Shown here piece by piece: positions 32,426 through 40,487 of a DNA stretch of 44,047 nucleotides. Made by a program: the position numbers and the translations under genes. Source of the DNA: CAYQLT01 sp964418425 (lineage in GTDB: Bacteria > Bacillota > Limnochordia > Limnochordales > Geochordaceae); contig CAYQLT010000020.1 of NCBI GenBank assembly GCA_964418425.1, forward strand, positions 1-44,047. Reading direction: 5' to 3'. Within the stretch, counting starts at the first letter, position 1. Each line of letters opens with the position of its first letter. The notes under the pieces are model-generated. The model searched no databases and was not told where the DNA came from. It saw only the letters and a program-made list of their open reading frames with translations.

Positions 32426-33301
32426 TCACCGTTTGTAGCTCACCACGTTCAGCAAAGCGCCCAGGCAGGCGTCCAGCAGGAAGCCAACCCCGCCGATGAG
32501 AAGGATGCCGACGATGACGCTCGTCAGCGCCAGATTGTTCCATTCGTTCCATACGAAATACCCGATGCCGGTTCCGCCGACCAGCATCTCGGCCGCGACC
32601 AGGGCGATCCAGGCGCTTCCGATCGCGATGCGCAGGCCGACCACCACGGAAGGGGCTGCGGCCGGAAGCACCACCCGGTAGAGCTTTCTGTGCCACGGCA
32701 ACTGAAGGATGCTCGCCACGTTGAGGCAGTCCCGATCGATGGTGCTGACCCCGAACGCGCTGTTGGTCAGGATAGGCCACAGCGTCGACATCACCACGAC
32801 GAGGAAAACCGCCCGTTCGGCGTCCCGAACGGTGTACAGAAAGAGCGGCATCCACGCCAGCGGCGAGACCGTCTTGAGGACCTGGATGAACGGGTTGACC
32901 GCCTGAAAGAGAAGGGGGTAAAGCCCCAGGATCACCCCGGCGGCAACGGCCACAGCGGCAGCCGTCACGTATGAAAACAGTAGCCGCCGCAAGCTGTGCA
33001 GCAGCTGGAGGCCGACTCCCTTGTCATTGGGCCCGAAGTCGTAAAAAGGGTCCGCGAGCAGCTCCCGGGCTGCTATGGCCGCATCCAAAGGGCCCGGGAG
33101 GCCTGCTCCCCCTCCTGCGGAGAGCCTGGCCACCACCTGCCATGCCAGCATGAGCACGATGAAGAGGCCGACCGCCAAGAGCCCCGCTCTCCCGGGCTGC
33201 CCCACTTTGCTCAAAAGCCAGGTGGGGTCTGTGGCCCGACCGGGTGAGGGGACAGAAGTGGCGGAGACCAGGGTTCTGGGGAGCGTTTGTCCGTCAGCCA
33301 T
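32426..33301 (-). CDS. nitrate/cyanate-type ABC transporter permease
   Basis: This 291-residue permease has its first membrane segment at GLLAVGLFIVLMLAWQVVA after a 40-residue polar tail. The extra loop PFYDFGPNDKGVGLQLLHSL is characteristic of NrtB/CynB proteins. The coupling loop is LNVASILQLPWHRKLYRVVL ending PAAAP, followed by GSAWIALVAAEMLVGGTGIG. Start ATG 33301 follows AAGGGGGGTGA. It lies 10 bases after the binding protein gene. The cyanase gene downstream makes cyanate the likely substrate. Confidence 0.9.
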   Translation of the reverse strand: MADGQTLPRTLVSATSVPSPGRATDPTWLLSKVGQPGRAGLLAVGLFIVLMLAWQVVARLSAGGGAGLPGPLDAAIAARELLADPFYDFGPNDKGVGLQLLHSLRRLLFSYVTAAAVAVAAGVILGLYPLLFQAVNPFIQVLKTVSPLAWMPLFLYTVRDAERAVFLVVVMSTLWPILTNSAFGVSTIDRDCLNVASILQLPWHRKLYRVVLPAAAPSVVVGLRIAIGSAWIALVAAEMLVGGTGIGYFVWNEWNNLALTSVIVGILLIGGVGFLLDACLGALLNVVSYKR

Positions 33302-33311
33302 GTCGGGCGAT

Positions 33312-34703
33312 TCACCCCCTTCGGATGGCGAACGAGGCCAGGTACGGCTCGGGTTGGGTCGGGTCAAATACCCTGCCGTCCTGGAAACGGTGAACCATGG
33401 CATTGGTTGGGGGGCTTGCGAAGCCCAGTTCCTGAAGGGCCTGGCGGCACTCGTCCACCCGATACACCTGGGCGGCGATCGCCTGGTAATCGATGTCGCC
33501 CTTCACGTACCCCCAGCGCTTCATCTGGGTCAGAATCCAGATCGCCATCGAATGCCACGGGAAGGGGTCGAAGTCGATCCGGTCGGGCACGTTACGGATG
33601 TTCCCGAGTCCGTCAGGGAACACGCCGGTCAACACATACTTCAGCACTTCGACGGGTTGGTTCAGGTAATTGCGCGGAGAGATCGCCTCGGCGATGGCGG
33701 GCCGGTTCGACGGTTCGTGGGCGAACAGCGAAGCCTCCACGATGGCCTTGACAAGCGCCCGATATGTGTTCGGGTATTCCTCCGCCATCTGGCGGCTGAT
33801 GGAGAACGCACAACAGGGGTGGCCCGTCCAGATGTCCCGGCTGAGAAGGAAGATGAACCCCGTTCCTTCGTAGACGGCGCGTTGGTTGAATGGATCCGGG
33901 CCCAGATAACCGTCCACGTTGCCAGCCCGCAGGTTTGCGGCCATCTCTGGCGGGGGGATGACCCGGATCTGCACATCCCGGTCCGGATCGACGCCCGCCT
34001 CCGCAAGGTAGTAGCGTAACAAGAAGTTGTGCATGGAGAAATCGAAGGGAACAGCCAGACGGAACCCCTTCATGTCCTGAGGCCCACGGACTCCCTTGTG
34101 CTTGACGTGCAACGTGATGGCCTGACCGTTGATATTCTGAACCAGAGGCATGTAGAACGGCAGCGGCCGTGACGCGACTCCCATGGTGATGGCAATAGGC
34201 ATGGGCGTCAACATGTGCGCCGCATCCAGTTCCCCGTTGATGGCCAGGTCCCGGATGACCGCCCACCCGGACACCTTGATGACCCGGGCGTTGAGGCCGT
34301 GCTTCTCGTAGAAACCCATCGGTTCCGCCATGATGAGCGGCGTCGAACACGTAATGGGGATGAACCCGATCCGAAGGTCGGGTTTCTCCACCCGGCCGGA
34401 ATCGGCGGCGATGGCCCGGGCGGATGCCACCGGGAAAAAGTGGGCCAGGATAGAAAGGAACGCGCCGTGCCCAACCCGTTGCAAGAAATGGCGACGCTGG
34501 ACCGGGCTAAGCCCCCAGGCATCCAGAACCGCGTGGACGACTGCCTCGTCAACGAGTTCCTGCATCCGCTCGTCGACGGAGGGAGCTGCGATGGACCCCC
34601 TAACTGTGCGGGGCGCGTGAGATGGGGCCTGCTCCACGTCTGCTTGCGCCTCCTTGCCGCTCAGTGTGACAACGGAAAACCCCGGCGTGCCATGGAGCCG
34701 CAT
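33312..34703 (-). CDS. nitrate/cyanate-type ABC substrate-binding protein with internal Tat-type signal
   Basis: This protein has 463 residues from ATG 34703; GTG 34637, with AAGGAGG 11 bases upstream, is an alternative start giving 441. The mature part is NrtA/CynA-like, with LRIGFIPITCSTPLIMAEPM, MGFYEKHGLNARVIKVSGW, LDAAHMLTPMPIAITMG and GYLGPDPFNQRAVYEGTGF. A twin-arginine signal (QRRHFLQRVGHGAFLSIL) lies about 85 residues in from the ATG, preceded by a helical, acidic stretch (DERMQELVDEAVVHAVLDAW). Such a long segment before a Tat motif is unusual; either the true start is later or there is a pre-domain. No lipobox is present. Confidence 0.86.
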   Translation of the reverse strand: MRLHGTPGFSVVTLSGKEAQADVEQAPSHAPRTVRGSIAAPSVDERMQELVDEAVVHAVLDAWGLSPVQRRHFLQRVGHGAFLSILAHFFPVASARAIAADSGRVEKPDLRIGFIPITCSTPLIMAEPMGFYEKHGLNARVIKVSGWAVIRDLAINGELDAAHMLTPMPIAITMGVASRPLPFYMPLVQNINGQAITLHVKHKGVRGPQDMKGFRLAVPFDFSMHNFLLRYYLAEAGVDPDRDVQIRVIPPPEMAANLRAGNVDGYLGPDPFNQRAVYEGTGFIFLLSRDIWTGHPCCAFSISRQMAEEYPNTYRALVKAIVEASLFAHEPSNRPAIAEAISPRNYLNQPVEVLKYVLTGVFPDGLGNIRNVPDRIDFDPFPWHSMAIWILTQMKRWGYVKGDIDYQAIAAQVYRVDECRQALQELGFASPPTNAMVHRFQDGRVFDPTQPEPYLASFAIRRG

Positions 34704-34757
34704 CAACCCGTGCGGCGGCGCCCGGGAGGAAGTGGGTCAGCGACCGCCCTGGCGGGA

Positions 34758-34786
34758 ATGTAACATGGGTAGCATGTATATGTCAA
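34758..34786 (-). promoter_or_regulatory. strong sigma70-type promoter of the cyanate cluster
   Basis: On the minus strand, TTGACA (34786-34781) and TTACAT (34763-34758) are separated by exactly 17 bases, in a locally A/T-rich patch. The spacer contains an ACATG-5-CATGT inverted repeat (34763-34777) that also touches the -10 box, a possible binding site for a nitrogen or cyanate regulator. The transcript would begin near 34751, about 48 bases before ATG 34703. Confidence 0.7.
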
Positions 34787-35122
34787 GTGTTTCACCCGGA
34801 GATTTCACAACACAGGACGTGGGCATGACACGTTGATGGCCACACCGCTACCCCGGCTCCCTGCACTGGCCGCTCGGACGGGCATGGCTTTGGTAGAGGG
34901 CGAGGCTTTCGAGGGGCTCGTGTGGCAGCCGGCGGGCCGGCAGCCCGCGGCGGGCGCGCCGGGTCCGAACCCGACCGCTATAGGTCTACGGGACAGGCGC
35001 GAGGAACAGAGAGGCGACATAGACCCGCAACGGGTCCCGGTGCCAGGCCAGGCCGGGCCGTCAAGTCGGTGTCATCTGTCTGTGCATTGTCTTCCAGGGG
35101 GCCGGTCGCCCCGGCGGGCAGG
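34787..35122. other. gene-free stretch upstream of the cyanate cluster
   Basis: No convincing gene is visible on either strand. A short plus-strand frame beginning near 34833 (MATPLPRLPALAARTGMALV) resembles nothing I know and runs into low-complexity Gly/Arg/Pro. This may be decayed coding sequence that continues the remnants further right. Confidence 0.4.
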
Positions 35123-35242
35123 TGCTTTGGCCGCGACGTAGGCCGCCATGTGCGGCGCCGGGCTGGTGGGCTGTCCGCCCGTGATGCCCAGGTTCACGAT
35201 CCGCCCCCAGCGCTGGGGGCGCATCGGAGCCAGCACCGCTCG
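35123..35242 (-). pseudogene. short-chain dehydrogenase/reductase remnant
   Basis: About 40 codons on the minus strand read as the active-site core of an SDR enzyme: RAVLAPMRPQRWGRIVNLGI, then HMAAYVAAKA with the YxxxK catalytic pair. The Rossmann glycine motif upstream and the C-terminal half are missing, and the frame turns into Arg/Pro-rich noise on both sides. It is therefore a gene fragment. It does not connect with any intact neighbour. Confidence 0.55.
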
Positions 35243-35317
35243 GCAGGGGTCAAATGTGACGTGGCGCCGCTGGGGTGGTCGCAAGTGGGCTCAAGGATCC
35301 GGGCCGGACACGGAGAA

Positions 35318-35402
35318 GCCAGCCGCCGCACGCAGGGGGCGACGCCCGGCCGGGCGCAGGCCCGGTCCGCCCCGCCGAGCCGGCCGCCGCACGCGGGGGG
35401 AC
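35318..35402. repeat. imperfect direct repeat, about 25 bases, two copies
   Basis: Bases 35318-35343 and 35379-35402 share GCC, one variable base, then GCCGCCGCACGC followed by a G-run and GAC or AC, with only a few differences. The copies are 61 bases apart, between the SDR and ACT remnants. They may reflect slippage or an old duplication in decaying DNA. Confidence 0.35.
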
Positions 35403-35406
35403 GGGG

Positions 35407-35776
35407 ATGCGCCTGTACCGCTTCCCGGAGCCCTGTGCGATCGTACGGCTTTCGCTGGACGCCGCGGGCACGCTGCCCGAGCCTGCCCGGGGAGGGGTTC
35501 TTCGTCTGCGTGCGGGATATAAACGAAGTCGCCCTGGTGGTGCCGGATCCCCATGCGCCGGCGGGTACGCCATGCGTGGAGCGCGGATTTCGCGCCGTGA
35601 TGCTGGACACGTGGTTTGCGCCGGACACGGTTGGCGCGCTGGCCCGGTGCAGCCGGGCACTGGCCGGCGAGGGCATCCCGGTCATGGCCGACTCGACTTA
35701 CGCGACCGACGTCTTCCTCGTGTGAGACGAGCACTCCGACCGAGCGTGCGCCGCTCTCGAGGCGCTTCCGGAGTAG
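35407..35776 (+). pseudogene. ACT-domain protein gene, broken by a frameshift and a stop
   Basis: ATG 35407 opens MRLYRFPEPCAIVRLSLDAA, the usual beginning of small (about 130-residue) ACT-domain proteins. Near 35490, in a CCCGGGGAGGGG run, the matching sequence jumps one base to another frame and continues EGFFVCVRDINEVALVVPDP, CVERGFRAVML, GALARCSRALAGEGIPVM and ADSTYATDVFLV. A TGA (35723-35725) then interrupts, after which DEHSDRACAALEALPE runs to a TAG at 35774-35776, matching the normal C-terminal helix. One frameshift plus one nonsense change mark this as a pseudogene. The intact protein would have bound amino acids or similar ligands. Confidence 0.7.
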
Positions 35777-36199
35777 CGCGGCTCCTGCTATCTCCGGCCC
35801 GCCAGAAACCTACCCGGCTCCCGGGGTCGCCCCCCGGCCGGGTCCTGCTCGATAGGCCTGCTGCTCTGGGGTAAGCCTGGGGCCGCCGGGACTATGCCCG
35901 GCACGACCCGGGGGTCACGAGCAAGGCGCACGTGTCGCGGCCCGAGCAAGCCCCCCTTTGCTGGAATCGGAGTTGGTGCCGTACCTGCGACATGCGCGTG
36001 CCATCCTTGGGCCGAGACTCGATTCGCCCCATCCTGCCAACATCGGCAATGGGGGCCTCGCGCCATTCGGTAGGACCGTAGCGACGGACGTCGAACAGGA
36101 GGCCCCGAGGGGAGCGGTCGGCCGGGAAACGGCGGGTGCCCCGACTCGTGCTCTCAGGGGTGCGGGTGGCAACAGGGAGGTGCGACGGCAACCGGTACC
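35777..36199. other. gene-free stretch before the restriction-modification locus
   Basis: I recognise no gene here on either strand. Bases 35812-35843 can fold as a GC-rich hairpin (ACCCGGC pairing with GCCGGGT), without a T-run. AGGGAGGTG near 36177 is rather far (about 17 bases) from the hsdM ATG. No good promoter boxes were found. Confidence 0.45.
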
Positions 36200-37774
36200 A
36201 TGGCGGGCAGAGGACGCACCAACAGGAAGGTCGCCCCAAACGCAACAGGCGCGAACCTCGGCTTCGAGCAGCAGCTGTGGCAGGCCGCCAACGCACTGCG
36301 GGGGGCCATGGACGCGGCCGAATACAAGCATGTCGTCTTGGGGCTGATCTTCCTGAAGTACATTTCCGACGCCTTCGAGGAACACTACAAGCGGCTTGCG
36401 GCAGAACGCGACCAGGGCGCCGACCCGGAGGATCCCGACGAGTACCGGGCGGTGAACATCTTCTGGGTACCCAAAGAGGCGCGCTGGTCCCACCTCAAGG
36501 ACAGCGCTCGCCAGTCCAGCATCGGTCAGCTGGTCGACAGCGCGATGGAGGCGGTCGAACGGGATAACCCCTCCCTCAAGGGTGTGTTGCCCAAGGAGTA
36601 TGGCCGGCCGGCCCTGGACAAGCAGCGGTTAGGCCAGCTCATCGACCTCATCAGCAACATCTCCCTGGGCGGCGGCGACAACCACGCCCGGGACATCCTG
36701 GGCCGGGTTTACGAGTATTTCCTGGGACAGTTCGCCAGTGCCGAAGGCAAAAAGGGCGGGGAGTTCTACACGCCCCGCTGCATCGTCAGGCTGCTGGTCG
36801 AAATGCTCCGGCCGTACAGAGGCCGGGTCTATGACCCCTGCTGCGGGTCGTCGGGTATGTTCGTCCAGTCCGAGGAGTTCATCGAGGCCCACGGCGGCAG
36901 GATCGGTGACATCAGCATCTACGGCCAGGAGCTGAACTACACCACGTGGCGCCTGGCCAAGATGAACCTGGCCATTCGGGGCATCGACGGCCAGATCGCC
37001 CAGGGCGACACCTTTCTCAACGATCGGTTCCCTGACCTCAAAGCCGACTACATCCTCGCCAATCCGCCGTTTAACATGAAAAGCTGGGGCGGTGAGTACC
37101 TGCGCGGGGACAAGCGTTGGAAATACGGCGTACCTCCCGTAACCAACGCGAACTTCGCCTGGGTCCAGCACATGATTCACCACCTGGCACCGGCGGGCTT
37201 GGCCGGCTTCGTGCTGGCCAACGGCTCCATGTCTTCTAACCAGTCGGGGGAGGGCGAGATCCGCAAGAACGTCATCGAGGCGGACCTCGTGGACTGCATG
37301 GTGGCGCTGCCGGGGCAGCTCTTCTACTCCACCCAGATCCCGGCCTGCCTCTGGTTCCTTGCGCGCGACAAGAAAAACGGCCGCTTTCGCGACCGCCAGG
37401 GCCAGGTACTCTTCCTTGATGCCCGCAAGATGGGCCGGATGGTGGACCGCATTCACCGGGAGCTCACCGACGAGGACATTCAGAGGATCGCTGGCACCTA
37501 CCACGCCTGGCGTGGGGATAAAGATGCGGGCGAATACCGCGACGTCCCCGGCTTCTGTAAGAGCGCCACACTTGAGGAGATCCGCCGTAACGGCTACGTA
37601 CTGACTCCCGGGCGTTACGTGGGGACCGAACCTACTCCCGACGACGACGAGCCCTTCGAGGAGAAGATGCGGCGCCTGGTGGCGCAGCTGCGCGAGCAGC
37701 AGGCCGAAGCGCGGCGCCTGGACGAGGCTATCACCCGGAACCTCGCGCGCCTCGGTTTCTGGCAGGACGAATGA
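36200..37774 (+). CDS. hsdM: type I restriction-modification system methyltransferase subunit (HsdM)
   Basis: This 524-residue adenine methyltransferase has an N-terminal helical HsdM domain (FEQQLWQAANALRGAMDAAE and LGLIFLKYISDAFEEHY). The SAM-binding motif YDPCCGSSGMF lies at about 211-221 and the catalytic NPPF at 288-291 (ILANPPFN). GGEFYTPRCIVRLLVEML precedes motif I as usual. It methylates adenine in the recognition site together with HsdS and forms the complex that HsdR joins. Its GC-rich composition matches hsdR rather than hsdS. ATG 36200 is the only reasonable start in frame. Confidence 0.95.
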   Translation: MAGRGRTNRKVAPNATGANLGFEQQLWQAANALRGAMDAAEYKHVVLGLIFLKYISDAFEEHYKRLAAERDQGADPEDPDEYRAVNIFWVPKEARWSHLKDSARQSSIGQLVDSAMEAVERDNPSLKGVLPKEYGRPALDKQRLGQLIDLISNISLGGGDNHARDILGRVYEYFLGQFASAEGKKGGEFYTPRCIVRLLVEMLRPYRGRVYDPCCGSSGMFVQSEEFIEAHGGRIGDISIYGQELNYTTWRLAKMNLAIRGIDGQIAQGDTFLNDRFPDLKADYILANPPFNMKSWGGEYLRGDKRWKYGVPPVTNANFAWVQHMIHHLAPAGLAGFVLANGSMSSNQSGEGEIRKNVIEADLVDCMVALPGQLFYSTQIPACLWFLARDKKNGRFRDRQGQVLFLDARKMGRMVDRIHRELTDEDIQRIAGTYHAWRGDKDAGEYRDVPGFCKSATLEEIRRNGYVLTPGRYVGTEPTPDDDEPFEEKMRRLVAQLREQQAEARRLDEAITRNLARLGFWQDE

Positions 37775-38118
37775 TGGGGGTCCATAGGCGTGCGTAGCTT
37801 GGTTACCCGCGGTTTTCATCCCGGACCGTCACTTCAAGGGGAGGTGAAGGTTCTACTGTCGGGCCGCAATTTGGTGAAGCCGACGTTGCATTGGGCTAAC
37901 CGCTCAATCTCCTTTGCTGCAGTTCGGGGTGCGGGCCGTCTGCACCACCCGTGGTACTGCCCATGCACAGTGCGCGCCATCCATCAGCCGGACCAACGGC
38001 CGACCTGGGTACCTTTGCCTCGGGGTTCGCAGGGAAAAGGGCCACCGTGCCTCGCTACTTCTTCAGCCGGGCAGGGCCCCGCGGGGGACGATCGCCGGGA
38101 GCCAGGAGGAGTTTCAGC
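37775..38118. other. 344-base gap between hsdM and hsdS
   Basis: hsdM and hsdS normally abut, but here no recognisable gene fills the gap. A frame from about 37844, behind AAGGGGAGGTG, could encode a short peptide but resembles nothing and overlaps the hsdS start. The gap ends with CAGGAGGA, which serves as the hsdS ribosome site. It may be left over from an exchange of the hsdS segment. Confidence 0.4.
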
Positions 38119-39414
38119 ATGGTCGCTCGGTGCCGCGAGCTTTGTCTCGGCGACGTAGCCGACATTGTAATGGGTCAGTCGCCCCCTAGCGAAACGGTTT
38201 CGACCGAGCCATACGGTCTACCGCTCTTGAATGGTCCGACCGAGTTCGGTCCGCACCACCCCACTCCTGTGCAGTTCACTACAAATGCGAAAAAGCGCGC
38301 CAAGCGGGGCGATATCCTCTTCTGCGTACGGGGTTCGACGGCCGGACGTATGAACTGGGCAGACCAGGAATATGCCATCGGTCGCGGCATTGCTGCCATT
38401 CGTCACAAATCCATCCCGGAGCTTCAGCCATTCGTGAAGGCGGTCATTCAATCCTATTTGCCAGAGCTTCTTGCACAGGCAACGGGTTCAACCTTTCCGA
38501 ATATCTCGGCCGAGCAGTTGACTCGGGTTCCTTATCCACGTCTTTCCGAACGAGAACAGCGTGCAATTGCCGAGATTCTCGGCGCGCTGGACGATAAGAT
38601 CGAGCTGAATCGCCGGATGAACGAAGCACTGGAGGCCATAACGGCAGCAATCTTCAAGTCCTGGTTCGTCGACTTCGAACCAGTTCGCGCCAAGATGGAG
38701 GGACGGTGGAAGGCAGGCGAATCCCTGCCCGGCCTTCCTGCCGACCTCTACGGTCTCTTTCCTGAACGCCTCGTGGAGTCTGAGCTTGGAGGAATTCCAG
38801 AGGGTTGGGAGATCAAACCGTTATCTGCGGCCATTGATATCAATCCTCCACGCACCTTGAGTAAGGGCCGCATGGCTCCTTACCTCGACATGTCAAGCAT
38901 GCAAACAAGAGCAGCGCGCGCATTATCGGTTACATGGAGAGAGTTCGGGTCGGGGATACGCTTCACGCATGGCGACACCTTGATCGCACGGATTACCCCG
39001 AGCTTGGAAAACGGTAAGGCGTGTTTCGTGGATTTCCTTGCACAGGGCCAGATGGGGTGGGGCTCTACAGAATGCATTGTCTTGCGGCCGAAACCGCCCC
39101 TCCCGGAGGAGTTCGCATACTTCCTCGCGCGCACAGAAAGGTTCCGTAGGTACGCAATATCCAACATGACTGGTACGAGCGGAAGGCAACGGGTTCCAGC
39201 GGAGAGCCTAAGGGAGTTCCAGGTTGTTATACCTAGCGAGCCTCTTTCCAAGAGATTTGGAGATCTTGCCCGCGATATCATGGTTCAGATGAAAGCATCC
39301 GATGATGAATCCGGTACCGTTGCTGCCTTACGCGATTTCCTGACGCCGAAGCTGATTGCCGGTCGGATAAGGCTGCGAGATGCGGAACGGCTCGTTGAGG
39401 AGCGTTGTCTATGA
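38119..39414 (+). CDS. hsdS: type I restriction-modification system specificity subunit (HsdS)
   Basis: This 431-residue protein has two target-recognition domains, each followed by a conserved helix. The first starts CLGDVADIVMGQSPPSE and ends QRAIAEILGALDDKIELNRR, the classic helical spacer. The second starts LGGIPEGWEIKPLSAAIDIN and ends with ALRDFLTPKLIAGRIR. HsdS defines the two half-sites of the target. ATG 38119 has AGGAGGA eight bases upstream. The DNA is visibly less GC-rich than hsdM and hsdR. Its stop overlaps the ATG of the DUF3644-type gene. Confidence 0.93.
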   Translation: MVARCRELCLGDVADIVMGQSPPSETVSTEPYGLPLLNGPTEFGPHHPTPVQFTTNAKKRAKRGDILFCVRGSTAGRMNWADQEYAIGRGIAAIRHKSIPELQPFVKAVIQSYLPELLAQATGSTFPNISAEQLTRVPYPRLSEREQRAIAEILGALDDKIELNRRMNEALEAITAAIFKSWFVDFEPVRAKMEGRWKAGESLPGLPADLYGLFPERLVESELGGIPEGWEIKPLSAAIDINPPRTLSKGRMAPYLDMSSMQTRAARALSVTWREFGSGIRFTHGDTLIARITPSLENGKACFVDFLAQGQMGWGSTECIVLRPKPPLPEEFAYFLARTERFRRYAISNMTGTSGRQRVPAESLREFQVVIPSEPLSKRFGDLARDIMVQMKASDDESGTVAALRDFLTPKLIAGRIRLRDAERLVEERCL

Positions 39415-40364
39415 AGCGTGAGGCAAGGCTACTCCTTAATAAGGCTTGCGACTCCCTGGTGCTCAGTGTCGAGTTGTTCAATCGGCCGCACGACCGGGGA
39501 CGTGTCAGCGGGTCGTTGATCCTTCTCGACCACGCGTTCGAGATGCTGCTGAAGGCTGCCATACTTCACCGGGGAGGACACATCAGGGAGAGGCGGGCTA
39601 AGGAAACGATTGGGTTCGATGCTTGCGTACGGCGGGGCGTGAGCGATGGCAGGATGAAGTTTCTCACCGAGGAACAAGCTCTGCTCTTGCAGACTGTCAA
39701 CGGGCTACGTGACGCTGCTCAGCATCATTTACTTGAGATATCGGAAAGCCAACTATACTTGCACTGCCAGGCGGGAGTGACCCTCTTTCGAGACCTTCTT
39801 CGCTCGGTGTTCAATAAAGACATCCGGGAGTACTTACCAACCCGCGTTCTTCCCGTCTCTACGTCGCCGCCTACTGATGTCTTTAGGCTTTTCGATAGCG
39901 AGATTGCAGAAATAAAGAAGTTGCTCCAACCCGGCCGCCGCCGACGCGTAGATGCGGAAGCGCGGCTGAGGCCGCTAGCGATTGTCGATGCTGCTATACG
40001 AGGTGAGAAGACGCAGCCGAGTACGGCCGATCTACGTAAAATTGCGGATGAACTGCGGGCCGGTGCGCCATGGCAGAACATATTCCTAGGAGCAACAGCG
40101 ATCGATATCTCGCCCGACGGTTTCGGCCCTTGGCTGAGCCTTCGTTTATCAAAGAAGGAAGGGATTCCCGTTCAATTGGTTCCTGAGGGTACGCCGGGGG
40201 CGTCGGTTGTGGCTGTGAAGCGAGTGAACGAATTAGATTTCTACAGTCTCGGCGCGAAGCAACTAGCAGAAAAGTTCGGGCTAACCATCCCTAAGGTGGT
40301 CGCAGTTGTGGACTATGTCGGCATCCGTGAGGATCCCGAATGCTACAAGGAGTTCAAGATTTGA
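39411..40364 (+). CDS. DUF3644/HEPN-like protein, truncated by an in-frame TGA
   Basis: This 317-residue protein resembles DUF3644 proteins: LLLNKACDSLVLSVELFNRP, then GSLILLDHAFEMLLKAAI. In helix-rich sequence beyond it, R100-D-A-A-Q-H105 matches the R-x4-H motif of HEPN ribonucleases, so an RNA-cutting or defence role is possible. The end, AKQLAEKFGLTIPKVVAVVD, looks like a helix-turn-helix. The frame stops at TGA 40362-40364, but the same frame continues for 40 codons with family-like sequence to a TGA at 40485-40487. The gene is thus probably interrupted by one nonsense change. ATG 39411 overlaps the hsdS stop; the base composition is low-GC like hsdS. Confidence 0.68.
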   Translation: MKREARLLLNKACDSLVLSVELFNRPHDRGRVSGSLILLDHAFEMLLKAAILHRGGHIRERRAKETIGFDACVRRGVSDGRMKFLTEEQALLLQTVNGLRDAAQHHLLEISESQLYLHCQAGVTLFRDLLRSVFNKDIREYLPTRVLPVSTSPPTDVFRLFDSEIAEIKKLLQPGRRRRVDAEARLRPLAIVDAAIRGEKTQPSTADLRKIADELRAGAPWQNIFLGATAIDISPDGFGPWLSLRLSKKEGIPVQLVPEGTPGASVVAVKRVNELDFYSLGAKQLAEKFGLTIPKVVAVVDYVGIREDPECYKEFKI

Positions 40365-40487
40365 AGCCAGCTGCACAAGCGGTATTCTCCGAAGGCAATC
40401 GAGAGGATCAGGACCAGCCTGGAAAGGGAAGGCATCGATCAGATTTGGGCGGAATATCTCGCCAGGAAGCTGAAGGCAGAAGTATGA
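40362..40487 (+). other. in-frame continuation of the DUF3644-type gene beyond the TGA
   Basis: After the TGA, the frame reads SQLHKRYSPKAIERIRTSLE, then REGIDQIWAEYLARKLKAEV, and ends at TGA 40485-40487, which overlaps the hsdR ATG (ATGA at 40484-40487). The stop overlap of the same type used between hsdS and this gene shows that 40487 was the original end. The interrupted codon sits in KI-stop-SQ, where a glycine (GGA changed to TGA) would fit. Confidence 0.65.

Noticed and set aside
37790..38158. A short plus-strand frame in the gap between hsdM and hsdS
   Set aside because: No similarity to known proteins, Pro/Gly/Arg-rich, and it overlaps the well-supported hsdS start.
40362..40364. TGA recoded as an amino acid (glycine, tryptophan or selenocysteine) in the DUF3644-type gene
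   Set aside because: Many genes in the window end at TGA, and no selenocysteine-type stem-loop was evident; a simple nonsense mutation is more likely. The ACT remnant nearby also has a TGA, but together with a frameshift.
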